A stretch of DNA of 64,000 bases from Salibacterium lacus (GTDB taxonomy: Bacteria > Bacillota > Bacilli > Bacillales > Marinococcaceae), in contig NZ_JBHUML010000006.1 of the NCBI RefSeq assembly GCF_042684865.1, positions 124,001 through 188,000 of the forward strand. Reading direction: 5' to 3'. The notes beneath the pieces are model-generated. The model was not told the origin of the DNA. It worked only from the letters and a program-made list of their open reading frames with translations, and searched no databases. Below, in pieces: positions 17,553 to 26,840 of the stretch (position 1 is the first letter of the stretch; the number at the start of each line of letters is the position of its first letter). The position numbers and the translations under genes are program-made.

Positions 17553-18052
17553 GATTCTCCCGATGAGATGAAGCAAAGCGGCGGAAACAGAACACACCAC
17601 CAGTTATCTCCTTCTCCTTGTCCAATGGTCACGACGAGCGCTTCATAAGCCCCGGCCGGGTAAATAATCGGCCCGTAAATTCTCGTTGGAAAGTCCACGT
17701 CGGATTTTAAGGCGATGGAAAAGCTGCGTTCTTCCATTCCTCGATCGTTGAGAACACCCTGCACCGTCTCTTTGAGTTCGGGAAGGGAACGCTGCAACGT
17801 TGTCAGCGCCTCCTCTTTGTCCAATTCTGCCGTTAATTCGCCGCGTATCTCTTGATTTACAGCGTCCCTCACTTCCGTTTTTGCGAGCTGCTCTTCGGGA
17901 GAATTATTGTGAGCGAGAATGCGCAGGCGGACCGCTTCTTCGGGAATCGTCTGAATGCCGGCGTTGGAGGCCGCGGCATTTTGCTGCTGCTCCATCTGCA
18001 GCCAGGATAGGAGAACAAAAAACAATACATAAATAAGTGCTCTTTTCGGCAT
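17408..18052 (-). CDS. spoIIR: Stage II sporulation protein R
   Basis: Secreted forespore signal that triggers SpoIIGA to process pro-sigma-E. 214 residues with an N-terminal signal segment and family motifs IPEEAVRLRILAHNNS.EEQ, VRDAVN and GEGDNWWCVLFPPLCF. The last 50 residues, rich in Ser, Glu and Lys, are variable and are encoded by DNA dense in DnaA boxes. Its presence marks the organism as an endospore former. Start at ATG 18052. Confidence 0.95.
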   Translation of the reverse strand: MPKRALIYVLFFVLLSWLQMEQQQNAAASNAGIQTIPEEAVRLRILAHNNSPEEQLAKTEVRDAVNQEIRGELTAELDKEEALTTLQRSLPELKETVQGVLNDRGMEERSFSIALKSDVDFPTRIYGPIIYPAGAYEALVVTIGQGEGDNWWCVLFPPLCFISSGESVDNSSSTVEKKDTSNENVEKTGDSVDDKEEYRFFVVERWNNWFGGKE

Positions 18053-18139
18053 AACGTTGGCACCGTCCTTTCACCATTCATTGTGGACGGTGCCTGTGCT
18101 TTCTAAACGATAAACGGTTCGACATCTTTTGTTGAATCG

Positions 18140-19003
18140 TTATACGTCATTGCGTTCGCAGAATACCATTCTTGGTTTATCGTTCATATCATGGCGGAGT
18201 TCAATATCAGCAAGCGGCAGCTCTTTTTGCAGGATACGGGTCACATCCTCTCCCTGCCGGTCCCCAATCTCAAAGGCGGCAAGTCCCCGGGACTGCAGCA
18301 AAGCCGGAAGATGGACCGCCATCTTCCGGTAACAGACGAGTCCGTCCTCTTCGCCGACCAGTGCCAGTTTCGGATCATGATCCCGGACGAGCGGATCCAG
18401 TGCTTCCCATTCCTGTTTCGGGATATAGGGAGGGTTGGATACGATAACGTCATATTTCGTTTCCCCTTCAAGGAGCGGATCCATCAAGCTTCCTTCCATG
18501 AATTCAACGGAAGCACCAAGGTCGGCGGCGTTTTTCTGCGCGGTCTCCAGTGCTTTTTTGTCGAGTTCCACCGCTCTCACCTGCACATCCGGCGCCTCCA
18601 GTGCGAGTGTGATCGCGATAACGCCGCTTCCGGTGCCGATATCGGCCACTTGCAGGCTCGTGATGCGCTGGTGCCGGATCCACCGGAGTACACCATCCAC
18701 CAGTTCCTCCGTCTCCGGTCTCGGAATCAGTACGTGTTCATTCACGTGAAAACGACGGCCGTAAAACTCTTCATACCCTGTCAGGTGCTGCACCGGTACC
18801 CCTTCCGCATGCTGCGTCACATCGCGCCAAAAAGCCGTCCACACGTCATCTGTCAATGGCTCGCGCCGGGCCAGGTGAAAATCTGTCCACCCGACGTTCA
18901 AATGATGTTTCATCAGCAGTTCCGCCGCTTTCGGTTCACGTTTGTTTTCTTCTAAAAAAGACGAAGCCCTGTTGAGGGCTTCGTACATATATGCAGGCTT
19001 CAT
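18140..19003 (-). CDS. prmC: Release factor glutamine methyltransferase
   Basis: Methylates the glutamine of the GGQ motif in release factors using S-adenosylmethionine. 287 residues: an N-terminal helical domain, the SAM-binding DIGTGSGVIAI (from residue 121) and the catalytic NPPY at 190-193. Its ATG follows the prfA stop without a gap (TAAATG), so enzyme and substrate are co-translated. Confidence 0.96.
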   Translation of the reverse strand: MKPAYMYEALNRASSFLEENKREPKAAELLMKHHLNVGWTDFHLARREPLTDDVWTAFWRDVTQHAEGVPVQHLTGYEEFYGRRFHVNEHVLIPRPETEELVDGVLRWIRHQRITSLQVADIGTGSGVIAITLALEAPDVQVRAVELDKKALETAQKNAADLGASVEFMEGSLMDPLLEGETKYDVIVSNPPYIPKQEWEALDPLVRDHDPKLALVGEEDGLVCYRKMAVHLPALLQSRGLAAFEIGDRQGEDVTRILQKELPLADIELRHDMNDKPRMVFCERNDV

Positions 19004-20077
19004 TTATGCCTCTCCTGCCTCTTCCATCATTTCGGCCTGTTCTTCTACAATCAGCGCTTCAATAATCTGGTCTATTTCACCCTGAAGCACTTGATCGAGT
19101 TTCTGGACGGTAAGGCCGATACGGTGATCGGTGACGCGGCTCTGTGGAAAATTGTACGTGCGGATCCGTTCCGAGCGGTCCCCGGTGCCGACTGCGGACT
19201 TGCGGTTCTCGTCATATTCGGCTTCGGCTTCCTTTTGGTACATGTCATAAATGCGCGCACGCAGTACTTTCATTGCTTTATCTTTGTTTTTGAGCTGCGA
19301 TTTCTCGTCCTGACAGGACACAACGATACCCGTTGGTTCATGGGTGAGCCGTACCGCCGACATGGTCGTATTGACGCTCTGGCCTCCCGGACCACTGGCG
19401 GCGAACGTGTCTACGCGGATATCTTTGTCATGGAGATCGACTTCGACTTCTTCGGCTTCGGGCAGGACTGCCACGGTGGAGGTGGACGTGTGAATACGCC
19501 CGCCTGACTCCGTGCTGGGCACCCGCTGCACGCGGTGGGCCCCGTTTTCGTACTTCATTTTCGAGTAGGCCCCTTCTCCGCTTATCATGAAAATCATTTT
19601 GTTAAAGCCGCCGAGTTCCGTCGGGGTCGACTCGATGACTTCCGCTTTCCAGTTGTTCTTCTCCGCGAAACGGGAATACATTTTGAACAAATCCGCCGCA
19701 AACAGCGACGCTTCATCGCCGCCTGCTGCCCCGCGGATTTCCACAATGACATTTTTATCATCATTCGGGTCTTTTGGCAGCAGAAGAACCCTGAGCGTTT
19801 CCTCGAGCTCCTGCTTTTTTTCCGTCAGTTCCTCGATTTCCATTTTGACCATGTCTTCCATGTCGTCATCCTGGTTATCCTGGAGCATCACCTTGGCCTC
19901 GTCAAGCTGGGTCGTTGTCTCTTTATATTCCCTGTATTTCTGGACAATGTCCGAAATCTCGGCCTGTTCCTTGGAGTAGTCCCGTAATTTCGTCGTATCA
20001 CTCACTACATCCGGGTCGCTCAGCCATTCATTCAGCTGTTCATAACGGTCTTCTACGGCTTGCAGACGTTCTAGCAC
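19004..20077 (-). CDS. prfA: Peptide chain release factor 1
   Basis: Reads UAA and UAG stop codons. 357 residues. The anticodon-like tripeptide region shows Pro-Ser-Thr at 187-189 (variant of PxT) and the hydrolysis motif GGQ at 231-233 in ASGPGGQSVNTT. Followed directly by prmC. In B. subtilis tdk lies upstream; here an accessory block of about 10.6 kb intervenes. Confidence 0.97.
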   Translation of the reverse strand: MLERLQAVEDRYEQLNEWLSDPDVVSDTTKLRDYSKEQAEISDIVQKYREYKETTTQLDEAKVMLQDNQDDDMEDMVKMEIEELTEKKQELEETLRVLLLPKDPNDDKNVIVEIRGAAGGDEASLFAADLFKMYSRFAEKNNWKAEVIESTPTELGGFNKMIFMISGEGAYSKMKYENGAHRVQRVPSTESGGRIHTSTSTVAVLPEAEEVEVDLHDKDIRVDTFAASGPGGQSVNTTMSAVRLTHEPTGIVVSCQDEKSQLKNKDKAMKVLRARIYDMYQKEAEAEYDENRKSAVGTGDRSERIRTYNFPQSRVTDHRIGLTVQKLDQVLQGEIDQIIEALIVEEQAEMMEEAGEA

Positions 20078-20113
20078 AAGCTTTCACCTCTTTATAGGTT
20101 GCATAACATTATA

Positions 20114-20142
20114 ATTATAGTATAATGCCGCTTCTCCGTCAA
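20114..20142 (-). promoter_or_regulatory. Sigma-A promoter of prfA
   Basis: Minus strand TTGACG (20137-20142), 17 bp, TATAAT (20114-20119), 37 bp before the prfA start. The presence of a near-consensus promoter here fits with prfA having lost its usual upstream neighbour tdk. Confidence 0.8.
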
Positions 20143-20304
20143 AAAACTCCCCCGCCACGCGCTGGCATAAACGATGTGTTTGTCCGCCCCTTTACCCCCC
20201 TCCTGTACTGAAAGGGTAGACTGCTGACCCTTGTGGTAGTTATGCTCAGAGAATGAGATACTCCTTGAAGGGTGATATAGTATCGAAGGAAAGGAGGCCG
20301 ATGC

Positions 20305-21141
20305 ATGAAAATCGTGCGTATACTGAACAACAACGCTGTCGTTGTTCATCACGGGAGCCGGGAAAAGATTGTTTTTGGACCGGGAATTGGATTTCAAAAA
20401 GGAAAAAACGACCCGGTGAATCAAAAGAAAATTGAAAAAATATTCAGCATGGAAGAAGAAACACCTAAATTTGAGCAGCTGTTGAAGACCCTTCCGATCG
20501 AAGTCATTGAAACCGGCGAAGAAATTATCAGCTACGCTGAAGGGGAGATGCATCTGCCCCTCAGCGATCATATTCATATTTCCATGATTGATCACCTGGC
20601 TTTTGCCCTTGAACGTATGAAACAGGGGATTACGATAGAAAACAAACTGCTCCATGAAATCAAAGCACTCTATCAGGAGGAGTACAGAATCGGCGTGTGG
20701 GCCATCCAAAAAATTAAAACGGATCTCGGGGTAGAGCTTCCAGATGCAGAAGCCGGGCATATAGCACTGCATCTGCATACCGCGAAACTGCAAACCGGTT
20801 CGATGGAAAAGACAGTGCAGCGGACCTCCTTGATTCAGGAGCTGATTCAGCTCGTCGAAAACGATGCCGGCCTCGAGCTTGCGGAACACAGCATGTCATA
20901 CCACCGCCTGGTCGTTCATTTAAATTTTGCTCTCGCGCGGGCAGAAGACGGCAAAGGGTTTGATGACATGGATCCCGAGATGCTTACACTCATTCAGACC
21001 AAATATGAAAAAGCCTACGGGGCAGCATGTGAGCTGGCTGATCACGTCAAACAGGAAGCTGGTCTGCCGTTTCCTGTGCCCGAGATCGGCTACATTGCCC
21101 TTCATATCCAGCGTATTTTATCAAATCAATCGCTTTCATAA
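20305..21141 (+). CDS. sacT: BglG-family antiterminator SacT
   Basis: 278 residues: an RNA-binding CAT domain (1-55, with ILNNNAVVV and GPGIGFQKGKND) and two PTS regulation domains. Conserved phosphorylatable histidines correspond to His97 and His156 in PRD1 and His205 and His267 in PRD2 (by comparison with LicT). When sucrose is present it would bind the RAT hairpin at 21206-21238 and let transcription enter sacP. GGAAAGGAGG precedes the ATG at 20305. Family certain; the sucrose specificity comes from the neighbours. Confidence 0.93.
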   Translation: MKIVRILNNNAVVVHHGSREKIVFGPGIGFQKGKNDPVNQKKIEKIFSMEEETPKFEQLLKTLPIEVIETGEEIISYAEGEMHLPLSDHIHISMIDHLAFALERMKQGITIENKLLHEIKALYQEEYRIGVWAIQKIKTDLGVELPDAEAGHIALHLHTAKLQTGSMEKTVQRTSLIQELIQLVENDAGLELAEHSMSYHRLVVHLNFALARAEDGKGFDDMDPEMLTLIQTKYEKAYGAACELADHVKQEAGLPFPVPEIGYIALHIQRILSNQSLS

Positions 21142-21147
21142 GTTAGC

Positions 21148-21185
21148 AGGAAAGCGTTGACATGGTGCATTTCATTTTGTATACT
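21148..21185 (+). promoter_or_regulatory. sacPA promoter with overlapping cre site
   Basis: TTGACA (21157-21162), 17 bp and TATACT (21180-21185). The bases 21148-21163 match the CcpA consensus WTGNAANCGNWNNCAW except for one position and cover the -35 box, so catabolite repression by steric block is likely. Confidence 0.8.
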
Positions 21186-21205
21186 TTGCGTACATTATAC
21201 ATATC

Positions 21206-21304
21206 GGGAGTTGTTACTGCTTTGAGCAGGCAAGACCCAAAATGAGAAAAGGTGACGTGTGTGTCCCAGGCACACGTTTCCCTCCTCGTTTTGGGTCTTT
21301 TTTT
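21206..21304 (+). promoter_or_regulatory. RAT antiterminator and sacPA leader terminator
   Basis: GTTGTTACTGC followed by GCAGGCAAGACC (inside 21206-21238) matches the ribonucleic antiterminator (RAT) recognised by SacT/LicT proteins. Its 3' end overlaps the 5' arm of a terminator: AAGACCCAAAATGAG (21232-21246) pairs with CTCGTTTTGGGTCTT (21285-21299) and seven T follow. The two structures exclude each other, which is the classical mechanism. Confidence 0.92.
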
Positions 21305-21348
21305 ATCTGAAAACAGCTCCTGTTATTTTTCAAAGAGGGGGTCTTCTG

Positions 21349-22782
21349 ATGGATTACACATCCATAGCAAAAGAACTGGTTCCGCTTCTCGGCGGCAAAG
21401 ATAATATTATTAGTGCGACGCATTGCGCCACGCGGCTCCGGCTGGTTATTGATGATGAAAGCAGTGTAGACAAGGAGAAAATTGAAAATCTGGAAGGGGT
21501 AAAAGGTGCCTTCTCAAGCTCTGGTCAGTTCCAGATTATTTTCGGTACCGGAACAGTCAATAAAGTATATCAGCCGCTCGCAGAAGAAATCGGCATCCAT
21601 GATGAATCGGAGGACCGCAAGCAGCAAAAGGTAGACCATAACGAAGCTGTAAAAAAGAATATGAATCCGGTATCACGATTTGCAAAAGTGCTTTCCAATA
21701 TCTTTGTCCCAATCATCCCGGCCATTGTAGCAGCTGGTATGCTGATGGGACTGCTGAATCTGATGAACCGCTTTGGCTGGGCAGACAGTGACAGTTCCCT
21801 GTATATTCTGCTTGATATGTTTTCCTCGGCGGCCTTTATTATTCTTCCGATTTTAATCGGCTACAGCGCGGCACGTGAATTCGGTGGAAACACGTACCTG
21901 GGCGCTGTGGTCGGAGGCATTATGACCCACCCGGATCTTTTGAATCCATGGGGGCTTCAGGAAAGCGGCGTGGAGCCGGAAATGCTCCAATTTGCCGGCA
22001 TGAACATTGAGCTTCTCGGCTACCAGGGTACCGTTATTCCGGTATTGCTGACGGTGTACGTCATGTGCTGGCTGGAAAAACTGTTCCGTACCTTTGTTCC
22101 GAGTATGGTGGATCTGCTCGTTACACCGTTTTTGACGATTATGTCGACAGGTTTTATTGCTCTGATGGCTGTCGGTCCGCTTGGCCGTCTGCTTGGAGAA
22201 GGCGTAACATCGTCTCTCATGTTTTTATATGACACAGGAGCGGGCTTTGCCGGCCTTGTGTTCGGCGGATTGTATTCGCTGATTGTATTAACCGGCGTAC
22301 ATCACAGTTTCCATGCCATTGAAGCAGAAATTCTCGGCCAGGCCGGTTTTAACTATCTGCTGCCTATCTGGGCGGTGGCAAACGTTGCCCAGGGCGGAGC
22401 CGGGCTTGCTGTATGGGTGAAAACACGCAGCAAAAAAATGAAAGAAATCGCCGGACCGTCAGCATTTGCTGCTTTTCTCGGTATTACGGAGCCGGTTATT
22501 TTCGGAGTGAACCTCCGCTACCGCCGGCCGTTTATTGGTGCTGCCATCGGTGGTGCTCTCGGCGGCGCATATGTGACGATTACCAACGTTACCGCAAACG
22601 GGATCGGTGTGACCGGTCTGCCGATGTTTGCGATTGCAAACGATCCCATTAACTACGCCATAGGGTTACTGATTGCCGTAGGCGGCGCTTTCACTGCCAC
22701 ATTGCTGCTGGGCTGGCCGGAAGAACAAACACAACCGGAAAAAGAAGAATCAGAGCAGGACAGCGCGGATAAAGCTGTATAG
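21349..22782 (+). CDS. sacP: Sucrose PTS transporter EIIBC
   Basis: Imports sucrose as sucrose-6-phosphate. 477 residues from MDYTSIAKELVPLL: an EIIB domain with the phosphorylated Cys26 (ATHCATRLRL) and a polytopic EIIC domain with LTGVHHSFHAIEAEI and GITEPVIFGVNLRYRRPF. There is no EIIA domain, as in B. subtilis SacP, so another EIIA-Glc must donate phosphate. AGAGGGGG precedes the ATG at 21349; the open frame's earlier start lies inside the leader terminator. sacA follows after 9 bp. Confidence 0.95.
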   Translation: MDYTSIAKELVPLLGGKDNIISATHCATRLRLVIDDESSVDKEKIENLEGVKGAFSSSGQFQIIFGTGTVNKVYQPLAEEIGIHDESEDRKQQKVDHNEAVKKNMNPVSRFAKVLSNIFVPIIPAIVAAGMLMGLLNLMNRFGWADSDSSLYILLDMFSSAAFIILPILIGYSAAREFGGNTYLGAVVGGIMTHPDLLNPWGLQESGVEPEMLQFAGMNIELLGYQGTVIPVLLTVYVMCWLEKLFRTFVPSMVDLLVTPFLTIMSTGFIALMAVGPLGRLLGEGVTSSLMFLYDTGAGFAGLVFGGLYSLIVLTGVHHSFHAIEAEILGQAGFNYLLPIWAVANVAQGGAGLAVWVKTRSKKMKEIAGPSAFAAFLGITEPVIFGVNLRYRRPFIGAAIGGALGGAYVTITNVTANGIGVTGLPMFAIANDPINYAIGLLIAVGGAFTATLLLGWPEEQTQPEKEESEQDSADKAV

Positions 22783-22791
22783 GAGGAAGCC

Positions 22792-24237
22792 ATGAGTGAC
22801 GAACATGCTATGCGGCAGGACGTAGAAAAGAGGTTGAAAACAAACACAGACGCAATGGCCGGACCTTTTCGACAGCAGTTCCATCTCATGCCTCCTGTGG
22901 GATTAATGAACGATCCAAACGGGCTTGTGCAATGGCAGGGCGTTTACCACGTTTTTTACCAATGGATGCCGTTTGACACCGGGCATGGCAGTAAATGGTG
23001 GGGGCATGTGACGACCACGGACTGGATTCATTGGGAGTTTATGCCTCCGGCGCTGGCTCCGGTGCAGGAGTTTGAAAAGAATGGATGCTATTCCGGCAGC
23101 GCCGTCGTGCATGAGAATCAACTCTACTTGTTTTATACCGGCAACGTAAAAGATGAACACGAACGCCGGACGAGCTATCAGTGCCTTGCTGTTTCCCGTA
23201 ACGGCGTCGATTTTAAAAAGTACGGACCGGTCATCCACCAGCCCGACGGATATAGCGCGCACGTCCGGGACCCGAAAGTATGGTTTGAAGCGGGCGTGTG
23301 GTGGCTCGTCATCGGCGCCCAGCGCTGCGACCGGGAAGGGCAGGTGCTGTTGTACCGTTCGCCGGACTTATGGAATTGGGCGTTTCTCGGCCCGCTCGCC
23401 GGCCGGGACGTCACGTTTTCCGAGTCCTTTGGCTTCATGTGGGAGTGCCCGGACTTTTTTGAACTCGAAGGTACACGGGTGCTGCTGGTGTCTCCGCAGG
23501 GGCTCGAAGCAGAAACGTATCGATACCGGAATCAATACCAAACCGGTATTTTCACTGGTGCATTTCATCCGGAGACGGGGACATTTACCCACGGCGGTTT
23601 TCGCGAATTAGACCTGGGATTTGAATGTTACGCCCCTCAGACGTTTGAGGATGAGCAGGGCAGGCGCCTCCTGCTTGGCTGGATGGGGGTGCCGGAGCAG
23701 CAGGAACAGGCTCACCCGACGGTTTCTGACGGCTGGGTGCACTGCCTGACGGTCCCAAGAGAACTGTCGATGCGGGAAGGACACTTACATCAACAACCCA
23801 TCGAAGAATACAAACAGCTTCGGGGAACCCACACATCAACTACTGTGGCGGTAACCAATGAGACGGCTGCCTGGGCCTCGTGGACTGCAGCAGCTGCCGA
23901 GCTTTATATAGAGATAGAGGCAGAAGCGAGCTGGACCATGGCGTGGCGCCGCTATTTTCATATTTCTTACGATGCCGGAGAACAGACGCTCACGTTTGAA
24001 CGTCCTGATTTTGAAACCGGTGAGCCGGAGCAGCGTGTCAGCCGGGTGAACGGCGTGCATACACTCCACTGTCTGTTTGACCACTCGTCCGCCGAAGTAT
24101 TTGTGAACGGCGGAGAATACGTATCGACTTCCCGCATTTTTCCGGAACAGGAGGCAGCGGGACTTCAATTCGCAGCGGAAGTCTACGCTGTATTTTATGT
24201 ACACGCGTGGGAACTTCAGTCTCTGCAATGGCAGTAA
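22792..24237 (+). CDS. sacA: Sucrose-6-phosphate hydrolase (GH32)
   Basis: Splits sucrose-6-phosphate into glucose-6-phosphate and fructose. 481 residues. GH32 landmarks: nucleophile Asp41 in LMNDPNGL, the RDPKVWF block and the acid/base Glu in WECPDFFEL. A C-terminal beta-sandwich with CLFDHSSAEVFVNGGE completes the fold. Preceded by AGGAGG and coupled to sacP. Confidence 0.96.
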   Translation: MSDEHAMRQDVEKRLKTNTDAMAGPFRQQFHLMPPVGLMNDPNGLVQWQGVYHVFYQWMPFDTGHGSKWWGHVTTTDWIHWEFMPPALAPVQEFEKNGCYSGSAVVHENQLYLFYTGNVKDEHERRTSYQCLAVSRNGVDFKKYGPVIHQPDGYSAHVRDPKVWFEAGVWWLVIGAQRCDREGQVLLYRSPDLWNWAFLGPLAGRDVTFSESFGFMWECPDFFELEGTRVLLVSPQGLEAETYRYRNQYQTGIFTGAFHPETGTFTHGGFRELDLGFECYAPQTFEDEQGRRLLLGWMGVPEQQEQAHPTVSDGWVHCLTVPRELSMREGHLHQQPIEEYKQLRGTHTSTTVAVTNETAAWASWTAAAAELYIEIEAEASWTMAWRRYFHISYDAGEQTLTFERPDFETGEPEQRVSRVNGVHTLHCLFDHSSAEVFVNGGEYVSTSRIFPEQEAAGLQFAAEVYAVFYVHAWELQSLQWQ

Positions 24238-24248
24238 AGAGTTGGATA

Positions 24249-24293
24249 AAAACATTCCGAACGGATCCCTCGAACCGTTCGGAATGTTTGTTG
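24249..24293 (+). terminator. sacPA terminator
   Basis: AAACATTCCGAACGG pairs with CCGTTCGGAATGTTT in a 9-nt loop, 12 bp after the sacA stop. The T run is short (TTTGTTGTG). Confidence 0.8.
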
Positions 24294-24377
24294 TGTATGA
24301 TAAAAGATATTTTGAGGGCAGGAGCTGGTCTGTGAACACTTTTCCCGGAGTACTGGAGATCGTTCAGCTCTTACGTT

Positions 24378-24570
24378 ACGTTTGTAGGCCGGCTGCCCGC
24401 GTAAACGTCACATAAAGCGGTTCATAATGACGTTTGGGGTTCCTGTTTCCAGCCTAAACGTTATCACAGGGTGCAAGCGTTACGTTCAGCTCCTTTTTCC
24501 GCGCATAAACGTCGTCATAACCTTCTCATAACGACGTTTGTACCGGGAGGCGACACCCAAACGTCGTTTA
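24378..24570. repeat. 52-nt alternating array (AAACGT family)
   Basis: ACGTTT and its inverse AAACGT alternate at 24378, 24403, 24430, 24456, 24482 (ACGTTC), 24507, 24534 and 24559. The intervals are 25, 27, 26, 26, 25, 27 and 25. Several copies extend to TAAACGTCGT or ACGACGTTT. The array fills the gap between the sacA terminator and the 3' end of the SLH gene, which run toward each other. No gene is present. Confidence 0.8.
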
Positions 24571-24632
24571 CTTTCCACCCGGCCAGAATTCTGCGGGGTC
24601 CAGGGAACACCCTCAAAGGCGCCTATACACCC

Positions 24633-26714
24633 TTACGATATTTCTTCCACCCCTGTCACTTCGCCGGATTCAAGGTTGAACGTTACGCGGTACGAGGCAT
24701 TCTGCTGCTGTCCGGCGTTTTCTTTTCCTAACAGCTCAAATTGAAGGTTCTGTCCTTCTTTTTCAAGGTTTTCAAAGCTATGGACGGAAGCAAGCGCAAG
24801 GCTCAGCTCCATCTTCTGTGCGTCCTGCTGTGCCGCATCCATCATAACAGTGAAGGATGGTTCGTCCGCGCTCGATTGGCCGAGTCCGATAAACGTGCCA
24901 TCCTGATACAGATGAAGCAGGTTATCGGCAGCTGTGCCGAGGGTTTTCCACTGCCCGGTGGATCCTTCTGCTTTATAAAGGGTCTGTTCGTCACTTGATT
25001 CCGGACGAGAGCCGGTGAATGTGAAATAATAATTCTTCCGCTCTTTAGCCAGTATATTCAGCCCAAACCTATCATCGATTGTCTTCGATGCAGTCACGTC
25101 CCCGTCCTGTATTTGATAAAACAGGTCCTTTCCGTTACTGTTCACAAAATACAACAGCGCATGGTCTCCCGTCGACCGTTCCAGACCAACGTCCCTTCTC
25201 GTATACTCGGAGGCCGGAACGGGCAGATTCTTCACAAGATCCAGTTCGGACGTGCCCGGATCATAGGTATACAGGTTCTGATTGGTCAGCACAAGCAGCG
25301 AACCGCCGGTTTCTGCGATATCGCGGACCTCTTCGTCCAGCAGCTTTTCATGACCGCTTCCATCGGGGCGGACCTTATAGAACCCGCGGTATGATCCAGC
25401 ATACAGACTGTTTTCATGAAAAACAAGGTCTCTTGCAGGCAGGTTGAGAAGCCGCTCCTCGCCGTTTCCATTCAGATTCATGGAAAAGGTTTCAACCGGC
25501 GTCCCGTAATAAACGGTGCTGCCGTTTGTCTCCAGGGCATATTTCGTATTGTCATGATCATCAAAGTAGTCATGACGCTCCTGCAAAAGCGGCCGCGAAA
25601 CAAGACTGGTCCGCCCCGTTCCATCGAGACGCGCCCGCTTCCAGACCGGTTCCGCTTTCTGCAGCTGCTTTTCATAGCCGACGTAGTAAATGTCGTTATT
25701 CTTGATGTAATAATGATCGGCCGGTTCATCCAGAATAAGCTGCTTGTCCGTTCCATCGGTCCGGACACGGTACAGGTGGAAGTTTTTATTGCCCGAATGC
25801 GTGCCGGTTCTGTGATGAATCGGATAATAGAGCCAGTCGCCTTTTAACGTCAACGTCGTCCCCTCGGTCAGGCCGGACGCATCATTCAAGCCCCAGGTAC
25901 CGCCGCCGTGCATATAATCACCGCTCACATCTTCATTGGAGAGCACGACTTCTTTTTCCTGTTCTCCCTCGGTGTAACGGACCAGATCGCCGCTTCGGAT
26001 GGTATAGGTCCAGCCGTTTCGGCTCACTTCTTTGCCACGCAGCACAGAGGCATTGTCCACACTTCCTCCACTGCTGCTTTCTCCAGGATTCAGGGCATTG
26101 TTTAAAAAGACGGAAAACTGCGCCCTTGTCGTTTCATTTCCCGGGCGGAAGGTTCCGTCGGCGTACCCCGATGCAATGCCATGGTGGGCGATGCTTGATA
26201 TGTCGGTGAAACTCCAGAAGGAGCGGTCCACGTCTGTAAACATAGGTTCGGAATGCTCCGTGAGATCAAACCCGCGGTGGATAACCGCAGCCATCTGCGC
26301 CCTGTTTATGTATTCACCGGGACGGAAGGAATCGCCGCTGCCGCTCATGACGTCTTCTTCACTCACCGCTGCCACAATGCCCGCACGGTTGTAGCCTTCC
26401 GGAATATCGTCGTAGTCCGGAGCGGTCCGGCCGGAAGTTTCCAGATCCAGGGCTTGTGCCATCATCGAAGCAGCCTGGATCCGTGTAATCGGCTCCCCGG
26501 GCCTGAATGTTCCATCCGGATAGCCGCCGATGATACCTTCTTCACTTAAGCTGCGGATGCTGTCCTGCGCCCAGAAATCATTTCCGATGTCGGAAAAAGC
26601 AGCCTCTGCTTCGTTTCCGGGCACAGCCAAACCTACTCCCGCGGCTGTCAAAAAAACAGCAGCACCCCGGACCAGCAGAGAGGATGGTTTCCTGCGTTTC
26701 GTTCTATGATTCAT
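24633..26714 (-). CDS. SLH-domain surface protein with beta-propeller-like region (DUF5050 type)
   Basis: 693 residues. A signal peptide (to about residue 38) is followed by three S-layer homology domains (FSDIGNDFWAQDSI..GYPDGTFRPGEPITR; YDDIPEGYNRA..FRPGEYINRAQ; FTDVDRSFWSF..GYADGTFRPGNETTR), then a long beta-rich region with repeated LYRVRTDGT, FSMNLNGNGEERLL and FYKVRPDGSGHEKL blocks, resembling DUF5050 propellers. SLH domains bind pyruvylated secondary wall polymer, so the protein sits on the cell surface. It lies downstream of the ECF sigma/anti-sigma pair on the same strand. Ligand unknown. Confidence 0.85.
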   Translation of the reverse strand: MNHRTKRRKPSSLLVRGAAVFLTAAGVGLAVPGNEAEAAFSDIGNDFWAQDSIRSLSEEGIIGGYPDGTFRPGEPITRIQAASMMAQALDLETSGRTAPDYDDIPEGYNRAGIVAAVSEEDVMSGSGDSFRPGEYINRAQMAAVIHRGFDLTEHSEPMFTDVDRSFWSFTDISSIAHHGIASGYADGTFRPGNETTRAQFSVFLNNALNPGESSSGGSVDNASVLRGKEVSRNGWTYTIRSGDLVRYTEGEQEKEVVLSNEDVSGDYMHGGGTWGLNDASGLTEGTTLTLKGDWLYYPIHHRTGTHSGNKNFHLYRVRTDGTDKQLILDEPADHYYIKNNDIYYVGYEKQLQKAEPVWKRARLDGTGRTSLVSRPLLQERHDYFDDHDNTKYALETNGSTVYYGTPVETFSMNLNGNGEERLLNLPARDLVFHENSLYAGSYRGFYKVRPDGSGHEKLLDEEVRDIAETGGSLLVLTNQNLYTYDPGTSELDLVKNLPVPASEYTRRDVGLERSTGDHALLYFVNSNGKDLFYQIQDGDVTASKTIDDRFGLNILAKERKNYYFTFTGSRPESSDEQTLYKAEGSTGQWKTLGTAADNLLHLYQDGTFIGLGQSSADEPSFTVMMDAAQQDAQKMELSLALASVHSFENLEKEGQNLQFELLGKENAGQQQNASYRVTFNLESGEVTGVEEIS

Positions 26715-26840
26715 GTCATATTTCCCCCTTATTGCCTTTGTTCTTCCATGCTAACACCGGTGACTCCCTCTGCTGGTTTTGTGTGGAAAAACTGAAACTT
26801 ATGTCCCGTGTACATGGCATTGCTGCATCAAAACCATTGG

